NCBI RefSeq assembly: GCF_001548475.1
Contig: NZ_LRUJ01000019.1
Span: forward strand, 22,449-86,448
Direction of reading: 5' to 3'
DNA length: 64,000 nt
DNA from: Bordetella hinzii LMG 13501
GTDB taxonomy: Bacteria > Pseudomonadota > Gammaproteobacteria > Burkholderiales > Burkholderiaceae_B
This document shows, piece by piece, positions 26,270 to 36,623 of this stretch (the stretch's first letter is position 1; every line of letters begins with the position of its first letter). The notes under the pieces are model-generated. The model did not search any database. It was not told the origin of the DNA and worked only from the letters and a program-made list of their open reading frames with translations. The translations under genes were made by a program, and so were the position numbers.

Positions 26270-28093
26270 TCAGTGCAAGGCATCATAGATCCGCTGGGCC
26301 AATTCTTCTGAAATCCCCTCGACCGAAGCCAGGTCTTCGATGCTGGCCGAGGTCACGCCGGACAGCCCGCCGAAGCGCGCCAGCAGGCGCTGGCGCCGCT
26401 TGGCCCCCACTCCCTCGATCTCCTCCAGCCGGGAAACATTGCGCGCCTTGGCGCGCTTGGCCCGCATGCCGGTGATCGCAAAGCGGTGAGCCTCGTCGCG
26501 CACCTGGGCGATGAGCATGAGGGCGGCCGACTCCTTGCCCAGCGCCACGGGCGGGCGCCCGTCGGCGAAAACCAGGGTTTCGAGGCCAACCTTGCGCCCT
26601 TCGCCCTTGGCCACCCCCACCAGGGTGGCGATGTCCAGGCCCAGTTCGGCGAAGACCTGGCGCGCCACCTCCACCTGTCCCTTGCCGCCATCGATGAGCA
26701 CCAGGCCCGGCATGGGCGCCTCGCCATCGGCCACTTTGCCGAAACGCCGCGTCAGCACCTGCCGCATGGCAGCGTAGTCGTCGCCGGGCGTGATGCCCAC
26801 GATGTTGTAGCGCCGGTAAAGCGAGGGCTGCATGTCATGATGCAGAAAGACCACACAGGAGGCCTGGGTGGCCTCGCCCGCCGTATGGCTGATATCGAAG
26901 CACTCGATGCGCAGCGCATCGAGCGCGGCCTCGTCGGTATCCATGTCCAGGGTTTCGGCCAGGGCCAGGGTGCGCGCGGCCCGCGCGCCGGACTCGGTCA
27001 AGGCGCGCGCCAGGGCCATCTCGGCATTCTTCTGGGCCTGCTCCAGCCAGGAGCGCCGCACGCCCTGGGGCCGCGTCAACAGCCGGCAGCGCGTGCCGGC
27101 CTGCTCGGCCAGCAGCCCGACCAGCGCCGGATCCGGCAAGGCATGCGAGCACACCAGCACCGGAGGCAAGGCATTGTCCGCATAGTGCTGGGCGACGAAC
27201 GCCTCCAGCACTTCGGCGGCTGCCTCGCCCTCGGCGTGGGCGGGAAAGAAAGGCTTGTCCCCCAGGTGCCGGCCGCCGCGCACCAGGGCCAGGTTGACGC
27301 AGACCTTGCCGCCGGCGGCGGCCACCGCGATCACATCGGTGTCTTCGCCGCCGACGTTCTCCATGGTCTGCTGGTGCAGCACCTTGGACAGCGAGCCCAT
27401 CTGGTCGCGCAGGGCCGCGGCCTCCTCGAAGCGCAGCTCGCTGGAGGCCTGCAGCATGCGGGTCTCGATCTCGCCCATGACCTCGCGCGCCTCGCCATTG
27501 AGAAAACGCGCGGCACGCTGCACATCGCGCGCATAGTCGTCCGCCTCGATGGCCTGCACGCAAGGCGCCGAACAGCGCCCGATCTGATGCAGCAGACAGG
27601 GGCGCGAGCGGTTGGCGAAGACCGTGTCCTCGCAGGTGCGCAGGCGGAAGACCTTCTGCAGGATCTGTATGGTTTCGCGCACGGCCCAGGCGTTGGGATA
27701 AGGGCCGAAGTACTGGCCGCGCTTGTGGGTGGCACCGCGATAGTAGGCAATGCGCGGCCAGGCATGTCCCGTGATCAGCAGATAGGGATAGGACTTGTCA
27801 TCACGGAACAGGATGTTGTAGCGCGGGCGCAGGCTCTTGATGAGATTGTTTTCAAGAATCAGCGCCTCGGCCTCCGAGCGCGTGACCGTCACCTCCACCC
27901 GGGCGACCTTGCCCACCATCTGCGCGATGCGCGGGCTGGCCAAATTCTTCTGGAAATACGAAGACACGCGCTTCTTGAGGTCGCGCGCCTTGCCGACATA
28001 CAGCACCTCTCCGGCGGCATCCAGATGCCGATAGACGCCGGGCAGATGCGGCAGATCAGCCAGAAACGATTTGAGATTGAAGTCGTCGGGCAT
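26270..28093 (-). CDS. uvrC: Excinuclease ABC subunit C (UvrC)
   Basis: A 607-residue nucleotide-excision-repair nuclease that makes both incisions with UvrB. The N-terminal GIY-YIG domain shows [20 protein letters not shown] (residues 17-36). A cysteine-bearing [15 protein letters not shown] region and a UVR motif at about 200-235 follow. The RNase H-like endonuclease domain contains IECFDISH and [10 protein letters not shown], and the protein ends in helix-hairpin-helix motifs. Length matches E. coli (610). The ATG at 28093 lies 38 bases inside nagZ; the longer upstream frame is only a shadow of nagZ. Confidence 0.97.
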   Translation of the reverse strand: MPDDFNLKSFLADLPHLPGVYRHLDAAGEVLYVGKARDLKKRVSSYFQKNLASPRIAQMVGKVARVEVTVTRSEAEALILENNLIKSLRPRYNILFRDDKSYPYLLITGHAWPRIAYYRGATHKRGQYFGPYPNAWAVRETIQILQKVFRLRTCEDTVFANRSRPCLLHQIGRCSAPCVQAIEADDYARDVQRAARFLNGEAREVMGEIETRMLQASSELRFEEAAALRDQMGSLSKVLHQQTMENVGGEDTDVIAVAAAGGKVCVNLALVRGGRHLGDKPFFPAHAEGEAAAEVLEAFVAQHYADNALPPVLVCSHALPDPALVGLLAEQAGTRCRLLTRPQGVRRSWLEQAQKNAEMALARALTESGARAARTLALAETLDMDTDEAALDALRIECFDISHTAGEATQASCVVFLHHDMQPSLYRRYNIVGITPGDDYAAMRQVLTRRFGKVADGEAPMPGLVLIDGGKGQVEVARQVFAELGLDIATLVGVAKGEGRKVGLETLVFADGRPPVALGKESAALMLIAQVRDEAHRFAITGMRAKRAKARNVSRLEEIEGVGAKRRQRLLARFGGLSGVTSASIEDLASVEGISEELAQRIYDALH

Positions 28094-29114
28094 GCTGATA
28101 GCGTGAATCGGCCTGCAGGCCATCCCAATCCGGGCTCGCGAAGGCCGGCGCCAGGCGGCGGATACGCGCCACCGATTCCGGCGCATGCGCGACGTCGAGG
28201 CGGCCCAGCAACTCATCGGCCAGGTCCGGCCGGTTGCAGACCAGCACCATGTCGCAGCCGGCCGACAAGGCCGCCTGGGCACGGGCCAGGATGTCGCCGG
28301 CCACCGAGGCGCCTTCCATGGTGAGATCATCGGAAAACACCACGCCGTCATACCCCAGCTGGCCGCGCAGGATGTCGGTCACCCAGCGGCGCGAAAAGCC
28401 GGCCGGCTGGCTGTCCACCTTGGGATAGATCACATGGGCCGGCATCACCGAGGACAGGACACCGTCGCCCAGCCAGCCATAAGGCGCGGCGTCTTCCTTC
28501 AGGATGTCGGCCAGCGTGCGCTTGTCGACCGGGATCTCGTGGTGCGAATCGGCCTGGACATGGCCATGGCCCGGGAAATGCTTGCCGCAGGCGGCCATGC
28601 CGGCCAGCGCCAGGCCCTGGATCAGGGCGCGCGCCAGCATGGCGACCACGCGCGGATCACGATGGAAGGCGCGATTGCCAATGACCTTGCTCGCGCCATA
28701 GTCCAGATCCAGCACGGGCGTGAAGCTCATGTCCACGCCACAGGCCCGCAGTTCGGCGGCCAGCACATAGCCGGCCGCGGTCGCCAGCCGCATGGCCGCC
28801 AGCGGATCGCGGTCCCAGGCTTCGCCTAGCGCGCGCATGGGAGGCAAGGCCGTGAAGCCGTCCTCGCGGAAACGCTGCACGCGCCCGCCCTCGTGGTCCA
28901 CCGCGATCAGCAGCGGTTCGCCGCGCGCCTCGTGGATCTTGCGCGTGAGCGCCGTCAGCTGGGCGCGGCTCTCGAAGTTGCGCGCGAACAGGATCACGCC
29001 GCCCACCAGCGGATGGCGCAGGCGCTGTTTTTCTTCCTTGGTCAGCCGCGTGCCGGCCACATCGACCATGACCGGTCCGGGCGGCAGCTTGCGGTGTTTC
29101 TTGGATTTCGACAT
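28056..29114 (-). CDS. nagZ: Beta-N-acetylhexosaminidase (NagZ)
   Basis: A 352-residue family-3 glycoside hydrolase of peptidoglycan recycling, removing GlcNAc from anhydro-muropeptides in the cytoplasm. The signature KHFPGHG followed by DSHHEIP is complete and includes the catalytic His/Asp dyad, and the nucleophile lies in [10 protein letters not shown]. The N terminus [18 protein letters not shown] and [11 protein letters not shown] are typical. It overlaps uvrC by 38 bases and begins ten bases after acpS, forming a run acpS-nagZ-uvrC-pgsA. Confidence 0.96.
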   Translation of the reverse strand: MSKSKKHRKLPPGPVMVDVAGTRLTKEEKQRLRHPLVGGVILFARNFESRAQLTALTRKIHEARGEPLLIAVDHEGGRVQRFREDGFTALPPMRALGEAWDRDPLAAMRLATAAGYVLAAELRACGVDMSFTPVLDLDYGASKVIGNRAFHRDPRVVAMLARALIQGLALAGMAACGKHFPGHGHVQADSHHEIPVDKRTLADILKEDAAPYGWLGDGVLSSVMPAHVIYPKVDSQPAGFSRRWVTDILRGQLGYDGVVFSDDLTMEGASVAGDILARAQAALSAGCDMVLVCNRPDLADELLGRLDVAHAPESVARIRRLAPAFASPDWDGLQADSRYQHARRLQSQIVSG

Positions 29115-29124
29115 CAAACTGTCC

Positions 29125-29562
29125 TCATTGGGTGGATGCCCCGGCCCGGGACTCCACGATGACATAGGCGGCCGCCATGTCGGATTCATCGGTGATCGAG
29201 ACATGGGCCGCGCCGAAACGCTGCTCGAACCAGGGCCGCAGCGCCGCGTCGATGACCAGCACGGGGCGCCCGCCCGGCGCATTGAGCGTCTGCACCCGGT
29301 TCCAGGTCATGGGCATGCGCATCCCCAGGCCGATGGCCTTGGAAAAAGCCTCCTTGGCGGCAAAGCGCGTGGCCAGGAAACGCACGCCGCGCGCCGGATC
29401 GCGGGCGCTGCGGGCGCGGAATTTTTCCATTTCCTGGACGCCGAGGATTTTTTCGGCAAAGCGCTCGCCATGGCGCTCCAGGGCTCGGGAGATGCGATCG
29501 ACGCGGATCAGGTCCATGCCGATGCCGGCGATGGCGCCGCTGGGGGGGCTGAGAGAGACCAT
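29125..29562 (-). CDS. acpS: Holo-[acyl-carrier-protein] synthase (AcpS)
   Basis: A 145-residue phosphopantetheinyl transferase activating acyl carrier protein. Magnesium and CoA residues are Asp17 in [14 protein letters not shown] and Glu71 in [14 protein letters not shown], with the conserved late motif [17 protein letters not shown]. The ATG at 29562 gives a short extension (MVSLSPPSG) before the family start and is the best of the available codons. It precedes nagZ by ten bases. A terminator stands between it and pdxJ, so it probably has its own promoter in 29563-29653. Confidence 0.94.
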   Translation of the reverse strand: MVSLSPPSGAIAGIGMDLIRVDRISRALERHGERFAEKILGVQEMEKFRARSARDPARGVRFLATRFAAKEAFSKAIGLGMRMPMTWNRVQTLNAPGGRPVLVIDAALRPWFEQRFGAAHVSITDESDMAAAYVIVESRAGASTQ

Positions 29563-29653
29563 GGCAAACCGGAAAAGCCCGGCGCGGGAAGGCGCCGCAA
29601 TAGCGAAATCATACGCGAGCCCGGGCGCGTCCACACGCAGGCGCCCGCCCATG

Positions 29654-29677
29654 AAAAAAGCCGTCCCGCGGGACGGC
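29654..29677 (-). terminator. Intrinsic terminator of pdxJ
   Basis: On the minus strand GCCGTCC-CGCG-GGACGGC (29677-29660) is followed by six T residues. It begins about 20 bases after the pdxJ stop and separates pdxJ from acpS, which are often cotranscribed in related bacteria. Confidence 0.88.
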
Positions 29678-29698
29678 CTCGCCGGCGCCGGCCGCCGC

Positions 29699-30424
29699 CT
29701 AGCGGCCGCGCGCCTGGATCATGAGCGCCTTCATGTCGCGCACGGCCTTCTCCCAGCCGTCGAAGACAGCCCGGGCCACGATGGCATGCCCGATATTCAG
29801 CTCGGAGATCCCGTCAATGGCGGCCACGGATTGCACATTGCCGTAATGCAAGCCATGGCCGGCATTGACTCGCAGGCCATGGCGCAGCCCTTCGCGGACC
29901 GCCTCGCGGATGCGCAGCAGCTCGCCCTCGGCCTGCGGGCCTTCGGCCTCGGCATAAGCGCCGGTGTGCAGCTCGATGACCGGCGCCTTGGCGCGCGCCG
30001 CCGCCTCGATCTGGGCGGCGTCCGGATCGATGAAGAGCGATACCCGGATACCCGCGGCGGCCAGCAGGGCCACGGCGTCGGCCACGGCCTCGAACTGGCC
30101 CAGCACATCCAGCCCGCCCTCGGTCGTGAGCTCGGCGCGCTTCTCCGGCACCAGGCAGACATCGTCCGGCTTGACCGCGCAGGCGATCTCCAGCATCTCC
30201 GGCGTAAGCGCGCACTCCAGATTCATGCGCGTGCGCAGCTTCGGACGAATGGCGTAGACATCGGCATCCTGGATATGGCGGCGGTCTTCGCGCAGATGCA
30301 GAGTGATCACGTCCGCGCCGGCGTCCTCGGCGCGCACGGCCGCCTCCACCGGATCGGGATACACAGTGTGGCGCTGCTGGCGCAGGGTGGCCACATGGTC
30401 GATATTGACGCCAAGTTCAATCAT
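29699..30424 (-). CDS. pdxJ: Pyridoxine 5'-phosphate synthase (PdxJ)
   Basis: A 241-residue TIM-barrel enzyme condensing 1-deoxyxylulose 5-phosphate with aminoacetone phosphate to form pyridoxine phosphate. It starts [17 protein letters not shown] and contains [45 protein letters not shown], and [11 protein letters not shown] near the end, all PdxJ motifs. Its ATG overlaps the TGA of the efflux outer-membrane gene (ATGA), and no Shine-Dalgarno is visible upstream. Translation therefore appears to depend on ribosomes finishing the efflux gene. Confidence 0.96.
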   Translation of the reverse strand: MIELGVNIDHVATLRQQRHTVYPDPVEAAVRAEDAGADVITLHLREDRRHIQDADVYAIRPKLRTRMNLECALTPEMLEIACAVKPDDVCLVPEKRAELTTEGGLDVLGQFEAVADAVALLAAAGIRVSLFIDPDAAQIEAAARAKAPVIELHTGAYAEAEGPQAEGELLRIREAVREGLRHGLRVNAGHGLHYGNVQSVAAIDGISELNIGHAIVARAVFDGWEKAVRDMKALMIQARGR

Positions 30425-31947
30425 TGTTGTTGCGTGGTCGGGGGTTGAGCCTGGGACACGGCGGTATTTTCCAGCCAGCCGCCTCCCAGGGCCTTGTAGA
30501 GTTCGACGCGGTTGACAAGCGACGCCAGGCCCGCCTGCACCAGGGCGATCTGGGCATTGAAGAAATCCACCTGGGCGGTCTGCACCTGCAGATAACTGTC
30601 AATGCCGTTGACGTAGCGCATGTTGGACAGCTCCAGCGTGCGGGCCGACGAGGCCTGCAGGCCGCGCTGCGCGTCCAGCTGGGCGCTGTAGGTCGCCTCG
30701 CCGGCCAGCGCATCGGCGACCTCGCGGAAAGCCTGCTGGATGGTCTGCTCATACTGCGCCACGGCGATGTTGTCGCGCGCCTTGGCCAGGTTCAGGCCTT
30801 CGATGATGCTGCCGCCTGCGAACAGCGGCGTGGTGATCTGCGGCGAGAAGCTCCAATAGCCCTGCCCTCCCCGGAACAGCGTGTCCAGAGAGGGGCTGGC
30901 CACTCCCAGCAGGCCGGTGAGCGAGATCGTCGGGAAGAACGCGGCCCGCGCCGCGCCGATATTGGCCTTGGCCGCCCGCAGCTGGTTCTCGGCGGCCAGG
31001 ATGTCGGGCCGCCGCTCCAGCAGGTCCGAGGGCAGGCCGGCCGGCACGGTCGCCAGGATCTGGTCGCGGCCGAACTCGGCCGGCTGCGGCAGGTCGGCCG
31101 GCAGGCTGGGCACGCCCAGCAGCACGACCAGCGCATTGAGCGCCTGGGCGCGCGTGCGCGCCAGCTGCGCCAGATCGGAAGACGCCGAGTCCAGAAGCGA
31201 CTTGGACTGGTTCAGGTCGAGTTCGGAAGCCACGCCGCCGTCAAACCGCGTTTTGACGAGGTTGTAGGACTCCTGGCGGGACTGCAGCGTCTTGCGGGTG
31301 AGATCCAGCTGGACATCGGCCGCCCGCAGATTGAAATACGACTCGGCCACCGCCCCCACCAGGGTGATATGCACCGAACGCTGGGCCTGCTCGGTCGACA
31401 GATACTGCTGATACGCCGCTTCCGATAGATCGCGCAGACGTCCGAACAGGTCGATCTCGAAGGTCGTCAGGCCGATGCCGGCCTGGTACTGGCTGCTGAT
31501 CGACGTCGAGTCCGGCCCGCCCGTGCGCATATTCTTGGGCAGATGCTGGCGCGTGCCCTGGATGCCGGCGCCGATGGACGGCCATTGCGCCCCGCGCTGG
31601 ATGCCGTACTGGGCGCGCGCGACTTCGACGTTCTGCACGGCCACGCGCAGATCGCGGTTGTTGTTGAGGGCCAGCTCGATCAGCGCCTGCAGCTGCGGAT
31701 CGCGGAAGAAGCTGCGCCAGCCGATCTCGGCGGCCGCCGTATCGGCCGGCGGCGCCACGGCGGCGGCCGGTTGCGAGCCCAGTTCGGTGGGCCGGCTGTA
31801 GGCGCCGTAGCTGATCCTGGGCTGGTCCGGCCAGTCGGCGCGCACCGGAGCCTGCGGACGATGATAGTCCGGCGCCAGCGAGCAGCCGGCCAGGCCGGCG
31901 GCCAGCAGCACCGCCAGGGCGCCGCGCTTATGCATCAGGGCCGTCAT
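30421..31947 (-). CDS. RND efflux outer-membrane lipoprotein (OprM/NodT family)
   Basis: A 508-residue TolC-like channel protein. A lipoprotein signal ([22 protein letters not shown], lipidated Cys22) is followed by [13 protein letters not shown] and two outer-membrane efflux repeats with long helices (about 75-280 and 290-480). It provides the outer-membrane duct for the RND pump encoded upstream. It overlaps the pump gene by four bases at its start and pdxJ by four bases at its end. The C terminus is glutamine- and proline-rich (QPPTTQQQ). Confidence 0.93.
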   Translation of the reverse strand: MTALMHKRGALAVLLAAGLAGCSLAPDYHRPQAPVRADWPDQPRISYGAYSRPTELGSQPAAAVAPPADTAAAEIGWRSFFRDPQLQALIELALNNNRDLRVAVQNVEVARAQYGIQRGAQWPSIGAGIQGTRQHLPKNMRTGGPDSTSISSQYQAGIGLTTFEIDLFGRLRDLSEAAYQQYLSTEQAQRSVHITLVGAVAESYFNLRAADVQLDLTRKTLQSRQESYNLVKTRFDGGVASELDLNQSKSLLDSASSDLAQLARTRAQALNALVVLLGVPSLPADLPQPAEFGRDQILATVPAGLPSDLLERRPDILAAENQLRAAKANIGAARAAFFPTISLTGLLGVASPSLDTLFRGGQGYWSFSPQITTPLFAGGSIIEGLNLAKARDNIAVAQYEQTIQQAFREVADALAGEATYSAQLDAQRGLQASSARTLELSNMRYVNGIDSYLQVQTAQVDFFNAQIALVQAGLASLVNRVELYKALGGGWLENTAVSQAQPPTTQQQ

Positions 31948-34900
31948 TCCTTGTTCTCCTGACCGCCTTGGTTTTGGGTATTGGCTGCCTGTTTTTCCTC
32001 TTCGGCCTTCTTGGCGGCCTGCTCGGCCTGGAAGGCGCGAAGCTCGGCGCCCAGCAGGCGCGGACGGGTCTTGACCAGGCTCATGACGACCACGAAGAAG
32101 GTCGGCACGAAGATCACCGCGAAAGGCGTGGCCGCCAGCATGCCGCCCAGCACGCCGATACCGACGGCGCGCTGGCTGGCGGCGCTGGCGCCGGTGGCGA
32201 TGGCCAACGGCACCACGCCCAGGATGAAGGCCAGCGAGGTCATCAGGATGGGACGGAACCGCAGGCGCGCCGCCTCCACCGCCGACTCGTACAGGCCGTT
32301 GCCCCGCGCGTACTGGTCCTTGGCGAATTCGATGATCAGGATGGCGTTCTTGGCCGCCAGGCCGATCACGGTCACCATGCCCACCTGGAAGTACACATCG
32401 TTGGACATCCCCATCAGGGAGACCAGCGCCACCGCGCCCAGCATGCCCAGCGGCACCACCAGCATGACCGACAGCGGGATGGCCCAGCTCTCATAGAGGG
32501 CCGCCAGCACCAGGAAGACCACCAGCAGCGCCAGGGCCATCAGGACGACGGCCTGGTTGCCGGCCAGGCGCTCCTGGTAGGACAGGCCATTCCATTCGTA
32601 GCCGAAGCCCGAGGGCAACTGGGCGACCAGGCGTTCCATCTCGGCCATGGCTTCACCGGTCGAGTGGCCAGGCGAGGCATCGCCGCCGATACGGACGGAC
32701 TCATAGCTGTTGTAGCGCACCACCTGGGTCGGGCCCTGCGACCACTTGGCCGTCACGAAGGACGACAAGGGCACCATGCCGCCATCCTTGTTGCGGGCGT
32801 TCAGGTTGAGCACGTCCTCCATGTGCATGCGGTACTTCTCATCCGCCTGCACCCAGATGTTCTGCATCCGGCCCATGTTGGGGAATTTGCTCAGGTAGGC
32901 CGAACCGACCGCCGTGGAGATCAGCTGCGCCGCCTCGGAAAAGTCCACGCCCAGCGCGGCCGCCTTGTCACGGTCGATGTTCAGCGACAGCTGCGCGCCC
33001 GGCCCCAGGCCGGTGATGCGCACCTGCGAGAGCACCGGACTCTGCATGGCCATGCCCATCAACTGTCCGGTCGCCGCGGCCAGGGCCTCGGTGCCGGCGC
33101 CGCCACGGTCCTGCAGGCGGAAGTCGAAGCCCGCGGCATTGCCCAGCGAAGAGATGGCCGGCGGCACCACGGTGAACACCATGGCATCCTTGATCCCCAT
33201 GAACAGATGCTGGAAGGCGCCGCCCGCGACCGCCTGGGCCGAGTCCTGCGCGCTCTTGCGCTCGGCGAAGTCCTTGAGCGTGGTGAAGACCAGCGCCGCG
33301 TTCAGGCCGTTGCCGTTGAACGAATAGCCTTGCACGGCCACGATGTTCTGGGTGGTCGGCTGCTGGCGGAAATAATGCTCCACCTGCTCGATGACCTCGA
33401 TCGTGCGGTTGGCCGAAGCGCCGGCCGGCAGCTCGATGTTGCTGATGACATAGCCCTGGTCTTCCTCGGGCAGGAAGGACGACGGCAGGCGCAGGTAAAG
33501 CCAGCCCAGGGCCACGACCAGCAGCGCGAACACGATCATCATGCGCCCGCCCTTGTGCAGCACGCGCGAGATCCAGTTCTGATAGTGATGCGTGGTCGCC
33601 TCGAACTTGCGGTTGAACCAGCCGAAAAAGCCCTTCTTCTCTTCGTGATGCCCCTTGGGGATGGGCTTGAGCAGCGTCGCGCACAGGGCCGGCGTGAAGC
33701 TCAGGGCCAGGAAAGCCGAGAAGAAGATCGACACGGCCATGGCCACCGCGAACTGGCGGTAGATCACGCCCACCGACCCGCTCATGAAGGCCAGCGGCAG
33801 GAACACCGTCACCAGCACCAGCGTGATGCCGATGATGGCGCCGGTGATCTGCGGCATGGCCTTGGCCGTGGCCTCCTTGGGCGGCAGGCCTTCGGTGGCC
33901 ATGATGCGCTCGACGTTTTCGACCACCACGATGGCGTCATCGACCAGGATGCCGATGGCCAGCACCATGGCGAACATGGTCAGCACGTTGATCGACAGCC
34001 CCAGCGCCAGCATGACCGCGAAGGCGCCCATCATGGCCACCGGCACCACCAGCGCCGGGATCAGGGTGTAGCGCACGTTCTGCAGGAACAGGAACATCAC
34101 CAGGAACACCAGCACCATGGCTTCGACCAGGGTGTGGATCACCTTCTCGATGGACACCTTCACATAGGGCGCGGTGTCATACGGGATTTCGTACTTGATG
34201 TTGTCCGGGAAATACTTGGACAGCGCCGCCATCTGCGTGCGGATGCCTTCGGCCGTCTGCAAGGCGTTGGCGTCGGGCGAGAGCACGATGGCGAAAGCCG
34301 CCGTGGGCTGGCCATTCAGGCGCGCGCCGAACTGGTAGTTGTCCGCGCCCACCTCGATGCGGGCCACGTCGCTCAGCAGCACCTTGGAGCCGTCGGTGTT
34401 GGCCCGCAGCACGATCTTGCCGAAGCCTTCGACCGTGCTCAGCTGGCCGTTGGCCGTGACGGTGGCCGTGACGCGCACTTCCTTGGGATTGGGCGGCGCG
34501 CCGATCGAGCCGCCCGAAATCAGCACGTTCTGCGCGGCGATGGCCTGGTTGACTTCCTGCATGCTGAGGTTGAAACCCACCAGCTTCTGCGGGTCGACCC
34601 AGATGCGCATGGCGCGGGGCGCGGCAAACAGCTGGAACTGGCCCACCCCGGGCACCCGCGAGATCGGATTCTTGACGTTGCGGGTGATGTAGTCGGCCAG
34701 CGCCGCCTGGTCCAGCGTGCCATCGGTGGAGGACAGCGTCACGAACAGCAGGAAGCCGGCGCTGGTCTGCTCATATTGCAGGCCCTGCTGGGTCACCGCC
34801 GCCGGCAGCTGGGCCGTGACGTTGGAAATCCGGTTCTGCACGTCCACCTGCGCCAGGTCCGGGTCGGTGCCCGGGCGAAAGGTGGCGGTGATCTGCGACT

Positions 34901-35159
34901 GGCCATTGGAATCGCTGACGGACTCGTAATACAGCAGGCCCTTGGCCCCGTTGAGCTCGTCCTCGATGATACTGGTCACCGTCTCGGCCACTTCCTGGGC
35001 CGAAGCGCCAGGATAGGTCGCGGTGATGGTGATGGCCGGCGGCGCCACGTCCGGATACTGCGCGACAGGCATATTGGGAATGGCCAATATGCCCGCCAGC
35101 AGGATGAACAGCGCAACCACCCAGGCAAAAATGGGTCGATCAATGAAAAATTGCGGCAT
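31944..35159 (-). CDS. RND multidrug efflux permease (AcrB/MexB type)
   Basis: A 1071-residue inner-membrane proton/drug antiporter of the HAE1 family. Twelve helices and two large periplasmic loops are present. The N terminus PQFFIDRPIFAWVVALFILLAG is classical. The proton-relay Asp-Asp lies in helix 4 (AIGILVDDAIVVVENVER), and GFDFRLQDRGG and SYQERLAGNQA fit AcrB-type porters. The C terminus has a charged tail (QAEQAAKKAEEEKQ). It forms an operon with the adaptor gene (60 bases upstream) and the OprM-like gene (ATGA overlap). The drug spectrum cannot be read from sequence. Confidence 0.95.
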   Translation of the reverse strand: MPQFFIDRPIFAWVVALFILLAGILAIPNMPVAQYPDVAPPAITITATYPGASAQEVAETVTSIIEDELNGAKGLLYYESVSDSNGQSQITATFRPGTDPDLAQVDVQNRISNVTAQLPAAVTQQGLQYEQTSAGFLLFVTLSSTDGTLDQAALADYITRNVKNPISRVPGVGQFQLFAAPRAMRIWVDPQKLVGFNLSMQEVNQAIAAQNVLISGGSIGAPPNPKEVRVTATVTANGQLSTVEGFGKIVLRANTDGSKVLLSDVARIEVGADNYQFGARLNGQPTAAFAIVLSPDANALQTAEGIRTQMAALSKYFPDNIKYEIPYDTAPYVKVSIEKVIHTLVEAMVLVFLVMFLFLQNVRYTLIPALVVPVAMMGAFAVMLALGLSINVLTMFAMVLAIGILVDDAIVVVENVERIMATEGLPPKEATAKAMPQITGAIIGITLVLVTVFLPLAFMSGSVGVIYRQFAVAMAVSIFFSAFLALSFTPALCATLLKPIPKGHHEEKKGFFGWFNRKFEATTHHYQNWISRVLHKGGRMMIVFALLVVALGWLYLRLPSSFLPEEDQGYVISNIELPAGASANRTIEVIEQVEHYFRQQPTTQNIVAVQGYSFNGNGLNAALVFTTLKDFAERKSAQDSAQAVAGGAFQHLFMGIKDAMVFTVVPPAISSLGNAAGFDFRLQDRGGAGTEALAAATGQLMGMAMQSPVLSQVRITGLGPGAQLSLNIDRDKAAALGVDFSEAAQLISTAVGSAYLSKFPNMGRMQNIWVQADEKYRMHMEDVLNLNARNKDGGMVPLSSFVTAKWSQGPTQVVRYNSYESVRIGGDASPGHSTGEAMAEMERLVAQLPSGFGYEWNGLSYQERLAGNQAVVLMALALLVVFLVLAALYESWAIPLSVMLVVPLGMLGAVALVSLMGMSNDVYFQVGMVTVIGLAAKNAILIIEFAKDQYARGNGLYESAVEAARLRFRPILMTSLAFILGVVPLAIATGASAASQRAVGIGVLGGMLAATPFAVIFVPTFFVVVMSLVKTRPRLLGAELRAFQAEQAAKKAEEEKQAANTQNQGGQENKE

Positions 35160-35219
35160 GTGGGCTGACTCTGAAAGCGATGCTCACGAACGAGGAACGC
35201 GGCTCGCGCCGCGCGCCGC

Positions 35220-36434
35220 TTAGGATTTGGATTCCTGCTTGGCCGGCGCCTGCCCGTCCGCGGGCTTGGCGCCTGGCTGGCTGGCGGCCCCGGCCTTGGC
35301 CTTGGGATCCCAGGGCGAAGTCTGCACGGGAGCCCCCGGTCGGATCTTCTGGAAACCCTCGACAATGACGATGTCGCCCGCCGACAGGCCGCTGCTGATA
35401 ATCCACTGGTTGTTGACCGAGGATCCGGTGCGTACCGCGACCTGCTGGACCTTGCCGTCCTTGACCACCATCAGGCTCTGCAGGCCGTCGGCGGTGCGCT
35501 GCAAGGCTTGCTGCGGCACCAGCAAGGCCTTCTCGTCCACCCCTTCGTCGAGGCGCACGCGCACATACATGCCGGGCAGCAGGACCTGGTCCGGATTGGG
35601 CACTTCGGCGCGCAGGTTCACATTGCCGGTCGAAGGATCCACGGTGATGCCGGTAAACAGCAGCTTGCCCGGGAACTTATAGACCGAGCCGTTTTCCAGC
35701 ACGATGGACACCCGCGCGGCGTCCGGCCCGAGCTTTTGCAGCTGGCCGGAGGCAAACGCCTCGCGCAGGCGGGCCAGTTCGGAGGTGGACTGCGTGAAGT
35801 CGACGTAGACGGGATCCAGTTGCTGCACCACGGCCATCTGCGTGGCCGTGCCCGCCTCGACCAGCGCCCCTTCGGTCACCAAAGGCTTGCCGATGCGGCC
35901 GGTGATCGGCGAGGTGACATCGGTATAGCCCAGATTGATGCTCGCCGAGGTCTGCGCCGCCTTGGCCGCCGCCACCGCGGCATCGGCCTGGCGATAACTG
36001 GCCACCGCATTGTCGTACTCCTGCTTGCTCACGGCATTGGCCTTGACCAAGGGCGCATAGCGGTCGGCAAGCAGCTTGGCGCTGTACAGGTCCGCCTGCG
36101 CCTGCTTGAGCTGGGCGGTCGCCTGGTCGTACGACGCCTGATAGGAGGCAGGGTCGATCTTGAACAGCACCTGGTTTTCTTTGACGTCGCCGCCCTGTTC
36201 GAACAGGATCTTCTGCACGATGCCCGTCACGCGGGCGCGGATCTGCGCATCGCGCACCGCGTCCACGCGGCCGGGCAGATCGGAAACAATCGACGCTTTC
36301 TGGGGTTGCACCGTCACGACGGCAACCTGCGGCATACTCGGGCTTGCATGCGGCTTTTCGCCGCATCCTGCCAACATCCAGCCAAGAGCGACAACGATGC
36401 CAAGACCCGAGACACGCTGAGGTGAAAAACGCAT
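35220..36434 (-). CDS. RND efflux periplasmic adaptor (AcrA/MexA type)
   Basis: A 404-residue membrane fusion lipoprotein bridging the RND pump and outer-membrane channel. The lipobox is LGWMLAGC, lipidated on Cys. Then come the barrel-sandwich domain (PGRVDAVRDAQIRARVTGIV), a long helical hairpin (about 90-170), ITGRIGKPLVTEGALV, and the beta-barrel with LLPGMYVRVRLDEG. The tail is Lys/Ala/Pro-rich. The ATG at 36434 is preferred because GAGG lies upstream. It is the first gene of the pump operon; a palindrome and an orphan winged-helix gene lie just upstream. Confidence 0.94.
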   Translation of the reverse strand: MRFSPQRVSGLGIVVALGWMLAGCGEKPHASPSMPQVAVVTVQPQKASIVSDLPGRVDAVRDAQIRARVTGIVQKILFEQGGDVKENQVLFKIDPASYQASYDQATAQLKQAQADLYSAKLLADRYAPLVKANAVSKQEYDNAVASYRQADAAVAAAKAAQTSASINLGYTDVTSPITGRIGKPLVTEGALVEAGTATQMAVVQQLDPVYVDFTQSTSELARLREAFASGQLQKLGPDAARVSIVLENGSVYKFPGKLLFTGITVDPSTGNVNLRAEVPNPDQVLLPGMYVRVRLDEGVDEKALLVPQQALQRTADGLQSLMVVKDGKVQQVAVRTGSSVNNQWIISSGLSAGDIVIVEGFQKIRPGAPVQTSPWDPKAKAGAASQPGAKPADGQAPAKQESKS

Positions 36435-36552
36435 GGATCCCTCACGGAGTGAAAACACGTCTCCCTCACTTCCGCCCTCGAGCGGTTGTTCTGTTCATGA
36501 AGAGGGGGACGCGGACCCACGTAATGTAGCGTACTTTTTGAGGGGAAACCCT

Positions 36553-36570
36553 CATTTTCTGCCGAAAATG
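36553..36570 (-). promoter_or_regulatory. Inverted repeat CATTTTC-TGCC-GAAAATG before the RND operon
   Basis: The perfect 7-bp arms sit 119-136 bases upstream of the adaptor start and 54 bases after the winged-helix gene ends. It may be an operator for the pump or the end of the regulator transcript; the following minus-strand bases contain only a short T-run. Confidence 0.45.
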
Positions 36571-36623
36571 ATAAGCAAAGGGCTCGATCGGCGTGACGCG
36601 GCAACAACGCCCGGCGGGCGTGC

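Noticed and set aside
31968..35168. 1066-codon frame opposite the RND permease gene
   Set aside because: The product is His/Gln/Arg/Gly-rich without any recognisable domain, and the permease on the other strand is certain.
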